DNA from: Bacteroidota bacterium
Lineage (GTDB): Bacteria > Bacteroidota > Bacteroidia > NS11-12g > UBA955
Length of the DNA stretch: 33,871 bases
Direction: 5' to 3'
Assembly (NCBI GenBank): GCA_947451105.1
Contig: CANFXY010000015.1
Coordinates: forward strand, 1-33,871
The stretch's first letter is position 1. The number at the start of each line of letters is the position of its first letter. Under the pieces are notes generated by a model, which was not told the DNA's origin, did no database searches, and worked only from the letters and a program-made list of their open reading frames with translations. Shown piece after piece: positions 18,299-27,251 of this stretch. Both the position numbers and the translations under genes were made by a program.

Positions 18299-18398
18299 GC
18301 TTACAGGATTAGTTTGAACCTCATGGATAGATAATCAATTTTAAACCTTTTTTTTCTTTTCCTCATCTGATTTTTGTTCTCAATTTGCTGATTTTTCT

Positions 18399-18406
18399 TA
18401 AATTTG
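18399..18406 (+). promoter_or_regulatory. -7 box TAAATTTG of the M16 peptidase gene
   Basis: 24 nt before ATG 18431; overlaps the ORF-track TTG start, arguing against that start. Confidence 0.45.
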
Positions 18407-18430
18407 GCATCCTTTTATTATTTTATTGAA

Positions 18431-21355
18431 ATGAAAAAAATCAGTCTGTCATTGCTTCTTTTGCTCGCTATAGGCATTAAAGCTCAAGTTAACTATGCCA
18501 CTTATGGCAAGAATACACACGGCAAGTATACATATACCGTGGTGTCTGGTGATCCAACAAAATCTAGGTGGTATGTGCTTCCAAACGGTTTAACCGTAAT
18601 TTTAGCGGTGAACAAAGACCAGCCAAGAGTTCAAACTTTGGTAGCAACAAAAGCAGGTAGTAAAAACGATCCTTCCGATAACACCGGATTGGCGCACTAT
18701 CTTGAGCATATGCTGTTCAAAGGAACTGATAAATATGGTTCCTTAGATTTTGCGAAAGAAAAAGTTTATTTAGATCAAATCGATGCGCTCTATGAATTGT
18801 ATAACAAGACAAAAGATGACACCAAACGTCGTCAGATTTATAGACAAATAGATAGTATAAGTGGCTTGGCTTCAAAGTATAGCATTGCCAATGAATTTGA
18901 TAAGATGTGTCAGGGTATTGGAGCCCAAGGTACCAATGCTTTTACAAGTGTTGAACAAACGGTTTATGTTAATGACATTCCATCTAACAGAATTCACCAA
19001 TGGCTAGAAATAGAAGCAGAACGTTATAGAAATCCAATCTTGAGATTGTTTCACACCGAATTAGAAGCAGTGTATGAAGAGAAAAATATTTCTTTAGACA
19101 ATGATGGTGAAGAAGCTTTCGAAAAATTATATGCTAGTTTGTTTCGCTCACATCCCTATGGCACACAAACAACAATTGGAACGGTTGAACATTTGAAAAA
19201 TCCGTCTTTAATTAAAATCAGAAATTATTTTAATACCTATTATGTGCCAAATAATATGGCCATTATCATGGTAGGTGATTTCAATCCTGAAGATGTAATT
19301 GAAATGATAGACAAACATTTTAGCTACATGCAATCTAAACCTGTTCCTGCTTTTTCTTTCAAACTTGAGCAACCAAGAGGCAGGCCAGATAGTATTAGTG
19401 TGGTGGGTCCGGATGCTGCAAATATTATGATGGGTTGGCGCTTCGATGGTGTATCAACTAAGCAAGCTACAATGGTAAGGTTGGTTGATTTGATTTTAAG
19501 CAACAGCAAAGCGGGTTTGATAGACTTAAATCTTGTAAAAGATCAAAAAGTATTATCTGCTAGTTCATCACCTGATTTTATGAAGGATTATAGTGTGCAC
19601 ATTTTTACGGGTAAACCAAAAGAAGGTCAATCGCTAGAAGAGGTGAGAAACTTATTGTTGGAGCAATTAGACAAGATTAAGAAAGGTGAGTTTGATGAAG
19701 AATTATTAAAAGGAATTATCGCCAATAATATGGTTGAGGACATCAACAAATTTGACAACAACGATGGTGTTGCCTATTCTTTGTTGGATGCTTTTGTAAC
19801 CGAAAGACAATGGAGAGATGTGCTTAATATTAATTTTGAAATGAGCCGCATCAAAAAGCAAGAGATTATCGATTTTGTTAATGAGTATTACACCAATGGT
19901 TATTCAATTGTATACAAAAGAACTGGAGAAGACACCAAACAAGAGAAAATTGAAAAGCCAAGCATCACAGAGGTGGAGTTAAACAGAGATAAATCTTCTC
20001 AATTTGTAATTGACATATTAGAGGAAGAAACCGATAGCATTCACCCTGTTTATTTAAATTTTGATAAAGATATAGATAGAGGTAAAGTAGGTAAAGCCGA
20101 CTTGTTGTACAAATTGAATGATAAAAATCAATTGTTCACTTTGTATTATGTTGTTGATATGGGTAAGTTAAATAACAAAAAATTACCTTTTGCTTTAGAA
20201 TATTTACAATACTTAGGAACAGATAAATTTACAGCATCAGAATTGAGTATGAAGTTTTATAAGCTTGCTTGTAATTTTGGCATCTCTACTGGTGAAAAAA
20301 GAAGTTATGTTTATTTAAATGGTCCTCAACAAAATTTCAATGAAGCCTTAGCTTTATTTGAAGATCTTTTATTAAATGCAAAATCAGATGCATCTGCACT
20401 TAAAGACTATGTTGGAAGGATTTTAAAATCAAGAAGTGATGCTAAGTTAAACAAACGTTCAGTGTCTTCAGCATTAAGTACCTATGTTTTATATGGTAAG
20501 GTTAATCCAAGAACTTACACACTTAGCAATGCTGAATTAAATGCTATGACTGCTTCAGAATTGGTGGCTTTAATCAAGAACCTTTGCACGCACAAACATC
20601 AAATTATGTACTTTGGTCCAGAATCAAAAAGCAACATTGAAACCGCTTTAATTGCGAAACACAAAATGCCAACTGATTTTATTGCTACGCCAGCTGCTTA
20701 TGAATTTAAACCTTTGACCTATTCAGCTAATACGGTCTTCTTTACCCATTTTGAAATGGTTCAAGCCGAGATCAATTGGAGATCAGGTGCTCAAGTTTTT
20801 GACATCAACAAAATGCCAAGTATCCGTGCTTTTAACGAATATTTTGGCGGCGGTATGAGCAGTGTTGTTTTCCAAGAAATTAGAGAATCAAGAGCATTGG
20901 CATATTCAACTTATTCTGTATACAGTCAAGCCTCTGAGAAAGGAAAATTTGATGTTGCGCTTGCTTACGTTGGAACACAGGCAGATAAATTAAACGATGC
21001 AATTACAGCTATGAATGAGTTGTTAAATAACATGCCGAGCAATGAAGAAAGTTTTAATCAAGCAAAGCAATCTATACTAAGCAGTATTGAGGCTGAAAGA
21101 ATTATTAAAGGTGACGTGTTCTTCTCATATTTAGGGGCTTTGGATATGGGTATCAATTACGATCATAGAAAAATGCTATATGAAGCCATTCAGAAAATTA
21201 CTTTTAACGATGTAAAAGCTTTTCAAGAGCAAAACATCAAAGGAAGAAAATGGGCTATTGCTGTTGTAGGATCTAAAGACAAGATTAAAGAATCAGATTT
21301 GAAGAAATATGGTGAATTAAAACTTGTTACTTTAGAAGAGATTTTCGGGTACTAA
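18431..21355 (+). CDS. M16-family (insulinase-like) zinc peptidase, two-domain
   Basis: Inverted zinc motif HYLEHMLFKGT, second-half domain; signal peptide MKKISLSLLLLLAIGIKAQ from ATG 18431. Confidence 0.92.
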   Translation: MKKISLSLLLLLAIGIKAQVNYATYGKNTHGKYTYTVVSGDPTKSRWYVLPNGLTVILAVNKDQPRVQTLVATKAGSKNDPSDNTGLAHYLEHMLFKGTDKYGSLDFAKEKVYLDQIDALYELYNKTKDDTKRRQIYRQIDSISGLASKYSIANEFDKMCQGIGAQGTNAFTSVEQTVYVNDIPSNRIHQWLEIEAERYRNPILRLFHTELEAVYEEKNISLDNDGEEAFEKLYASLFRSHPYGTQTTIGTVEHLKNPSLIKIRNYFNTYYVPNNMAIIMVGDFNPEDVIEMIDKHFSYMQSKPVPAFSFKLEQPRGRPDSISVVGPDAANIMMGWRFDGVSTKQATMVRLVDLILSNSKAGLIDLNLVKDQKVLSASSSPDFMKDYSVHIFTGKPKEGQSLEEVRNLLLEQLDKIKKGEFDEELLKGIIANNMVEDINKFDNNDGVAYSLLDAFVTERQWRDVLNINFEMSRIKKQEIIDFVNEYYTNGYSIVYKRTGEDTKQEKIEKPSITEVELNRDKSSQFVIDILEEETDSIHPVYLNFDKDIDRGKVGKADLLYKLNDKNQLFTLYYVVDMGKLNNKKLPFALEYLQYLGTDKFTASELSMKFYKLACNFGISTGEKRSYVYLNGPQQNFNEALALFEDLLLNAKSDASALKDYVGRILKSRSDAKLNKRSVSSALSTYVLYGKVNPRTYTLSNAELNAMTASELVALIKNLCTHKHQIMYFGPESKSNIETALIAKHKMPTDFIATPAAYEFKPLTYSANTVFFTHFEMVQAEINWRSGAQVFDINKMPSIRAFNEYFGGGMSSVVFQEIRESRALAYSTYSVYSQASEKGKFDVALAYVGTQADKLNDAITAMNELLNNMPSNEESFNQAKQSILSSIEAERIIKGDVFFSYLGALDMGINYDHRKMLYEAIQKITFNDVKAFQEQNIKGRKWAIAVVGSKDKIKESDLKKYGELKLVTLEEIFGY

Positions 21356-21372
21356 TAACAAACTTTATCAAC

Positions 21373-21404
21373 AAAAAAGGCTATCCATTTGGATAGCCTT
21401 TTTT
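21373..21404. terminator. Bidirectional intrinsic terminator
   Basis: AAAAAAGGCTATCC-ATTT-GGATAGCCTTTTTT. Confidence 0.88.
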
Positions 21405-21425
21405 TATTTTTAAATGGGAAAAGTA

Positions 21426-21851
21426 TTACAATCTTCCCCAAGGAATACCTGCAAAAATTAACACTAGAGCAATTCCAAAGAAAATAAGACTGGTCTTTTT
21501 AACTTTAGCTGCAGTATCTGAATTTTTTACTTTACTGTATCCAATGTGTACAAGGGTTATTGCAGTCAGCATTAAAACAAAATGCTCTACAGCAATTTTT
21601 CTTATTTCGCCGTTTTTCATAACATGGCCCATGCCTTCTGAGAAGGCTTTAATTCCATAGCCACTATCTCCAAAATACAACAACAATCCAACCAGCAATT
21701 GGATGTCGCAAAAAATCATAAATACCAAACCTGGTAGTTTGCTTGATTTGCTTAAAGAATTGTTTAATAGAGGAATGACAATTGCCATTAAACCGGCAAC
21801 CAATACCAACCAACGGGTATGTGAGTGTGTGCTAACTAATAATGAGTACAT
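21426..21851 (-). CDS. Small integral membrane protein (cytochrome b-like, four TM)
   Basis: THSHTRWLVLVAGLMAIVIPLL..., several hydrophobic helices, conserved-looking His residues. Confidence 0.6.
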   Translation of the reverse strand: MYSLLVSTHSHTRWLVLVAGLMAIVIPLLNNSLSKSSKLPGLVFMIFCDIQLLVGLLLYFGDSGYGIKAFSEGMGHVMKNGEIRKIAVEHFVLMLTAITLVHIGYSKVKNSDTAAKVKKTSLIFFGIALVLIFAGIPWGRL

Positions 21852-21868
21852 AAATTGATTTTGAATTA

Positions 21869-21876
21869 CAAAAGTA
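21869..21876 (-). promoter_or_regulatory. -7 box TACTTTTG of the membrane protein gene
   Basis: Plus strand CAAAAGTA, 17 nt before ATG 21851. Confidence 0.4.
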
Positions 21877-21914
21877 ATTTAAAGCACTAAAATGGAAAGA
21901 CTTTTTTTAGATAA

Positions 21915-23669
21915 TTATTTAACTGACTGGCTAATAATGGAATGGATCTGTTCAATGATTTGGATCTTACCTAATCCTTCATTTTGATAAAGAATCTCCA
22001 TGCTGCCATGGCCCACGAAATGGTCTTTAATGGCAATTGAATGAATTTTTGCCTTTCCATTTGTCTTTGAAGCCTCTAACATAATTGTGCTAGCAACACC
22101 GCCAATTCCTTGACCTTCCTCAATAACTATTATGTCCTTGTATTGATTGAAAATATGATTTAATAACTCAATATTTAATGGTTTTACAAACCTTAAATCA
22201 TAATGGGAAATATTTAACTCTTCTGCAATCTCAATACATCTATTGCCTATGGTACCGACACTAATTATAGCAGTGTTTTTATTGTTTTCCTTTAAAGTGA
22301 CAGAACTGCCTATCTCAAGTGCTTCAAACGGGGTCTCAATATATTCTTCATCGGCTTCTCCTCTTGGATAGCGTATAATTATAGGCCCTTTTTTATAAAG
22401 TGTTGCTGTATAAATTGCATTTCTTAATTCTATTTGATTTCTTGGTGAAATAATGCACAAATTAGGTATGGTTTGCAGAAATGCTAAATCAAATACGCCA
22501 TGGTGTGTTGGGCCATCTTCACCAACTAAACCGGCTCTATCAATCGCAAAAATTACAGGTAAGTTTTGCAATGCCACATCATGTATTAATTGGTCGTATG
22601 CCCTTTGTAAAAAAGTAGAATACAAACAACAAAATACAGTCATACCAGAGGCCACTAAACCAGCTGAAAACGTAACAGCATGTTGTTCTGCAATGCCAAC
22701 ATCAAAAACCCTATTAGGGAATTTTTCTTGCATAAAATGCAAAGAACTTCCCGATACCATAGCAGGTGTTACGGCAACAATATTCTCATCTTTTTGAGCA
22801 AGTTCTAATAATGTTTTACCAAATATATCTTGGTACTTAATTCTAGAATCTTTTGGTTTGGTGTTTTTCCCAGATAATTTATCAAATTTAGAGGTGCTAT
22901 GCCATTTTGTTTGCTCCAATTCAGCAGGTTCATATCCCTTGCCCTTTGTGGTTTTGATGTGAATAATCTTCGGCCCGTTTATGGATTTGCTCGCTTCCAA
23001 AGCGGCCAACAATTCATTTAAATTGTGACCGTCAATTGGTCCAAAATATTGGAATCCTAAATCGGTAAAAAAGTTCTCTTTTTTAAAGTCTAATTGTTCG
23101 AGATATTCTCCAAGTGCTCCTTGACTTGGGTCAATTCCAATATGATTGTCATTGATGATTATACAAATATTGCATTTTGAGGTGCCTGCATTGTTTAGTG
23201 CTTCAAACGCTTGACCAGCGCTTAAGGCACCATCACCAATAACTGCAATATGTTGTCTGTTTATGTTTTTTAGAAGCGCAGCTTGAGCATAGCCTAATGC
23301 AGCAGATATTGAAGTTGATGAATGGGCAGTGCCAAATGGGTCATAATTGCTTTCTGACATTTTTGGAAATCCGCTGATTCCATGAAATTGCCTTAACGTA
23401 TGAAAAATATTTTTTCTTTTCGTTAAAATTTTGTGCGCATAAGCTTGATGACCCACATCCCAAATTAATATATCTTTTGGGGTATCAAAAACTTTGTGAA
23501 GGGCAACCGTTAATTCAATGACACCAAGATTTGCTGCAAAGTGTCCGCCATATTCAGCAATCTGTTCAATGAGATAATTTCTTAACCAAATTGCATAATC
23601 ATTGAGAGAACTAATTGGAAGTTCTTTTAATTGTTGGGGACTATCTATTTCTTCAAAGCTTTGAATCAC
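21915..23669 (-). CDS. dxs: 1-deoxy-D-xylulose-5-phosphate synthase
   Basis: GDGALSAGQAFEALNNAG, DVGIAEQHAVTFSAGLV, DRAGLVGEDGPTHHGVFDL; GTG start. Confidence 0.94.
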   Translation of the reverse strand: MIQSFEEIDSPQQLKELPISSLNDYAIWLRNYLIEQIAEYGGHFAANLGVIELTVALHKVFDTPKDILIWDVGHQAYAHKILTKRKNIFHTLRQFHGISGFPKMSESNYDPFGTAHSSTSISAALGYAQAALLKNINRQHIAVIGDGALSAGQAFEALNNAGTSKCNICIIINDNHIGIDPSQGALGEYLEQLDFKKENFFTDLGFQYFGPIDGHNLNELLAALEASKSINGPKIIHIKTTKGKGYEPAELEQTKWHSTSKFDKLSGKNTKPKDSRIKYQDIFGKTLLELAQKDENIVAVTPAMVSGSSLHFMQEKFPNRVFDVGIAEQHAVTFSAGLVASGMTVFCCLYSTFLQRAYDQLIHDVALQNLPVIFAIDRAGLVGEDGPTHHGVFDLAFLQTIPNLCIISPRNQIELRNAIYTATLYKKGPIIIRYPRGEADEEYIETPFEALEIGSSVTLKENNKNTAIISVGTIGNRCIEIAEELNISHYDLRFVKPLNIELLNHIFNQYKDIIVIEEGQGIGGVASTIMLEASKTNGKAKIHSIAIKDHFVGHGSMEILYQNEGLGKIQIIEQIHSIISQSVK

Positions 23670-23673
23670 CTTG

Positions 23674-23681
23674 CAAAAATA
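23674..23681 (-). promoter_or_regulatory. -7 box TATTTTTG 4 nt before the dxs GTG
   Basis: TATTTTTG-CAAG-GTG on the minus strand. Confidence 0.45.
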
Positions 23682-23762
23682 GGTAAAATGGGGGTTTTTA
23701 TTAAATTTCTCGACTATTCTTAGTATAACTTTGGGGCCTTCTATAACCGAACAAATTCCTTT

Positions 23763-23792
23763 TTGTCAAATATCCGATAAATTGTACTTTTG
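23763..23792 (+). promoter_or_regulatory. Promoter of the E1 gene (TTG -33 at 23763-23765, 19-nt spacer, TACTTTTG -7 at 23785-23792)
   Basis: TTG-N19-TACTTTTG, then CACT-ATG. Confidence 0.65.
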
Positions 23793-23796
23793 CACT

Positions 23797-26193
23797 ATGT
23801 CACCAACTATGGCACAAGACAAACAAAACATGGATTTTGAAGCTTTTAAAGCTGAGGTATTAAGCGATTATAAACTGGTTTTTGAAAGCCGTCAGGCAAG
23901 TTTATTGGGCAGAAAAGAAGTATTAACGGGAAAGGCCAAGTTTGGAATTTTCGGTGATGGTAAAGAAGTGGCCCAAATTGCAATGGCTAAAGCCTTTAAA
24001 AAGGGTGACACAAGAAGTGGATACTACCGCGATCAAACCTTTATGTTTGCCACAGGTATGAACACTATACAACAATTCTTTGCCCAATTGTATGCCCATA
24101 CCGATGTAGATGCTGAGCCTAATAGTGCCGGCAGAAGTATGAATGGCCATTTTGGATCCAGACAATTGGATAACAATGGGAATTGGCTTCCACAAACCGA
24201 CCGTTTTAATTCATCTTCAGATATTTCTCCAACTGCAGGACAAATGCCAAGGTTGTTAGGCCTAGCATTGGCCTCAAAATTATATAGACAGAATACCGAC
24301 TTACACCAATTCACTGATTTTTCACAACAAGGTAATGAGGTGGCATTTGGAACGATTGGAAATGCCAGTACCAGCGAGGGTGGATTTTGGGAGGTTATCA
24401 ATGCTGCTGGGGTTTTGCAAGTTCCAATGGCGATGAGTGTTTGGGACGATGGATATGGTATATCCGTACCTGCAAAATATCAAACTACTAAAGAAAATAT
24501 CAGCACTCTTTTGAAAGGCTTTCAAAGTGGGTCTGATGGATTAGGCGTTGATATATATAATGCCAAGGGATGGGACTACCCTGAGTTGTGTAAGGTTTAT
24601 CAAGAGGCAATAGAACATTGCAGATCATTGCATAGACCGGTTTTAATTCATATCAATGAGGTTACCCAACCTCAAGGGCATAGTACCTCAGGTTCGCATG
24701 AGAGATACAAGTCAAAAGAAAGACTTCAATGGGAATTAGATTTTGACTGTGTTAAAAAAATGCGCGAATGGATTGAGGAAAATAAATTGGCAAGTGCTTC
24801 AGAATTAGATAAAATTGAAAACGAAGCAATCGATTATGTGAATAATTGTAAAAAGAATGCTTGGGAAGCTTTTTTAGCGCCAATGAAGAAGGATTTGGCG
24901 GAAACGTTAGAATTGCTCTCCAAAATTTCTCATCCTTCAGCTGAAGAAGCCATTAAAACGCTAAAGTCTACAAAAGATGCTATTAGAAAAGATCTAGGCA
25001 TGGCAATTCAGAAGGTTCTAATTGCAACAATTTCTAGTAATGTTGAGGGCAGAACCCAATTAAAAGATTATTATGAAGTATTTATAAAGGATAATTATGA
25101 CAGATACTCTTCTCATTTACATAGTGAATCAAATTCAAGTGTTGATTCATTTGCTGAAATTAAAGCTGAATATGCAGAAGAAAAATTAGTAGATGGTAGA
25201 GAAGTGGTTTTAGCTTGTTTTGATGCTGCTTTGGCGCGCGATCCTCGAGTATTCGCTTTTGGAGAAGATGTTGGAACTATTGGAGATGTAAACCAAGGAT
25301 TTGCGGGTATGCAAGAAAAGTATGGAGAGATTAGAGTTTCAGATACTGGCATTCGTGAGTTAAGTATAATAGGACAGGGGATAGGCGCTTCATTGAGGGG
25401 ACTTAGACCTATAGCAGAAATACAATATTTAGATTACTTGCTGTATGCACTTCAAATAATGAGTGATGATATAGCGACGTTACAGTATAGGACAAGAGGC
25501 GGTCAGAAGGCGCCTATTATTATAAGAACCCGCGGGCATAGATTAGAGGGTATTTGGCATAGTGGATCTCCTATGGGTATGATTATTCATGCTGTAAGGG
25601 GTATGCACGTATGTGTTCCAAGAAATATGACGCAAGCAGCAGGTATGTATAATTTACTTTTGAAGGCTGATGAACCTGCTCTAGTAATAGAATGTCTTAA
25701 TGGATATAGATTGAAAGAAAATATGCCAAGTAATATTGGTGAATTTACAGTTCCATTGGGCGTTCCGGAAATACTATGCTCGGGAAGTGATGTTACCATA
25801 GTTGGTTATGGAAGTACGCTTCGTGTCATTCAAGACGCTATAAAGAAACTTGAAGAAATTGGCATTAGCTGCGAGTTAATAGACGTTCAGACTTTATTGC
25901 CTTTTGATACCAATCATAAAATAGTTGAATCAATTAAGAAAACGAACAAAGTTGTATTTATTGATGAGGATGTTCCAGGGGGCGCAACTTCATATATGAT
26001 GCAAAAGGTATTGGAAGAACAAGACGCTTATCTTTATCTTGATGCCAAGCCTATAACGATAACATCTAAGGCGCATAGACCAGCATATGGAACGGATGGA
26101 GATTATTTCTCAAAACCAAATGCAGAGGAAATCTTTATTCGTATTTATGAGTTGATGAATGAATATAACCCAAGCAAGTATTCTAGTTTCTAA
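23797..26193 (+). CDS. 2-oxoacid dehydrogenase E1, fused alpha-beta subunits
   Basis: TPP-binding alpha domain (GNEVAFGTIGNASTSEGGFWEVINAAG) followed by a transketolase-like beta domain (VFAFGEDVGTIGDVNQGFAGMQEKYG...IIGQGIGASLRG). Start ATG 23797 or 23809; the ORF-track TTG 23731 lies upstream of the promoter. Confidence 0.9.
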   Translation: MSPTMAQDKQNMDFEAFKAEVLSDYKLVFESRQASLLGRKEVLTGKAKFGIFGDGKEVAQIAMAKAFKKGDTRSGYYRDQTFMFATGMNTIQQFFAQLYAHTDVDAEPNSAGRSMNGHFGSRQLDNNGNWLPQTDRFNSSSDISPTAGQMPRLLGLALASKLYRQNTDLHQFTDFSQQGNEVAFGTIGNASTSEGGFWEVINAAGVLQVPMAMSVWDDGYGISVPAKYQTTKENISTLLKGFQSGSDGLGVDIYNAKGWDYPELCKVYQEAIEHCRSLHRPVLIHINEVTQPQGHSTSGSHERYKSKERLQWELDFDCVKKMREWIEENKLASASELDKIENEAIDYVNNCKKNAWEAFLAPMKKDLAETLELLSKISHPSAEEAIKTLKSTKDAIRKDLGMAIQKVLIATISSNVEGRTQLKDYYEVFIKDNYDRYSSHLHSESNSSVDSFAEIKAEYAEEKLVDGREVVLACFDAALARDPRVFAFGEDVGTIGDVNQGFAGMQEKYGEIRVSDTGIRELSIIGQGIGASLRGLRPIAEIQYLDYLLYALQIMSDDIATLQYRTRGGQKAPIIIRTRGHRLEGIWHSGSPMGMIIHAVRGMHVCVPRNMTQAAGMYNLLLKADEPALVIECLNGYRLKENMPSNIGEFTVPLGVPEILCSGSDVTIVGYGSTLRVIQDAIKKLEEIGISCELIDVQTLLPFDTNHKIVESIKKTNKVVFIDEDVPGGATSYMMQKVLEEQDAYLYLDAKPITITSKAHRPAYGTDGDYFSKPNAEEIFIRIYELMNEYNPSKYSSF

Positions 26194-26198
26194 TTAAA

Positions 26199-27251
26199 CT
26201 AAAATTCTTCTTCTTCGCTTGTTTCGCTTAGTTTAATTACGCGCTTTTTGGTGTATTTGTTTCTAATGAAAATATATACACCACAAAGTGTAACGGTGAA
26301 AATAAACAAGATACTTAGTTGTGCCGATAGTCGTCCTTGCAGCGGAAGCGCTATAACAATGATGGATACCAAGGCTTGCAGTGAAGCATAAATCATTGCA
26401 ATATTTACATGTTTATATTTGCCAACGTGAACCAGTTTTTTGAATAAGAAATCGCGGTGTGGAACAAATATATTTTCCCTTAATAACAGCTTGAAAATAA
26501 CAGTTAGCCCAGCATCTATTCCAAATACAGAGAACAATAAAAGATATGCGAAATTGCCGGTCTTAAAAATTAAATTCATCATTAAATAAAGGATAATAAA
26601 AGCAAGCGTAATACTTCCTGTGTCACCAGCAAACACAATTGCCTTCCGCCTTAAATTTAAGCCTAGGAAGATAGAAATTCCAATTATATAAGTATATAAG
26701 AATTCATTTTTGATAAATGTAATTTCGTTGCCTTGTAAATCTACAGAATTGGAATTTAACCACAGGAAACTTAGCATTATAACGAGCGTAGTTAAGCCCA
26801 ACATGCCATTTATGCCATCCATGAAATTGAATGCGTTTAAAACCCCTATACCTAAAATAACAATTGCAATAATCAAAGGCCATTTTTCAATTAATACATA
26901 ACTAAAAGGCAGTTCTATAGCCATTAATACCAATGCAAAGATTTGAAAAATTAGTCGAATGAAATGTTTGATGAAAAATAAATCATCCATAAAACTCACC
27001 ATTCCAATTAAGAGCAATCCAATAATAAAATAACCCTTTAACGTATAAGGAAATGCAATGCTGTATACCAAAAGACCAAACAAAACAAAAATCCCAAAGC
27101 CTGTTATAGTTCTATTTACGTGGGAACTTCTTCCAACAGGGTGGTCATATATTTTATAGAAATGCGCAATCTTTATATACATCAAAGTGAATATAATAAA
27201 GCACACAGGTGCAATCAAATAGTAATAAAATTCGAGTGCTGTTTTATTCAT
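26199..27251 (-). CDS. MraY/WecA-family UDP-sugar:undecaprenyl-phosphate sugar-1-P transferase
   Basis: NAFNFMDGINGMLG, SFMDDLFFIKHFIRLIFQ, VFAGDTGSITLAF; multi-TM. Confidence 0.85.
   Translation of the reverse strand: MNKTALEFYYYLIAPVCFIIFTLMYIKIAHFYKIYDHPVGRSSHVNRTITGFGIFVLFGLLVYSIAFPYTLKGYFIIGLLLIGMVSFMDDLFFIKHFIRLIFQIFALVLMAIELPFSYVLIEKWPLIIAIVILGIGVLNAFNFMDGINGMLGLTTLVIMLSFLWLNSNSVDLQGNEITFIKNEFLYTYIIGISIFLGLNLRRKAIVFAGDTGSITLAFIILYLMMNLIFKTGNFAYLLLFSVFGIDAGLTVIFKLLLRENIFVPHRDFLFKKLVHVGKYKHVNIAMIYASLQALVSIIVIALPLQGRLSAQLSILFIFTVTLCGVYIFIRNKYTKKRVIKLSETSEEEEF

Noticed and set aside
21915-23669. dxs looks short (584 aa), possible truncation
   Set aside because: Key motifs and both ends are intact; shorter DXS forms are known in Bacteroidetes, so no evidence of a pseudogene.
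23923-25799. Several minus-strand ORFs (67-122 aa) within E1
   Set aside because: Antisense shadows of a well-supported E1 alpha-beta fusion.
23797-26193. E1 alpha-beta fusion as a novel enzyme
   Set aside because: Single-chain E1 alpha-beta fusions are known in Bacteroidetes; kept as a feature only.
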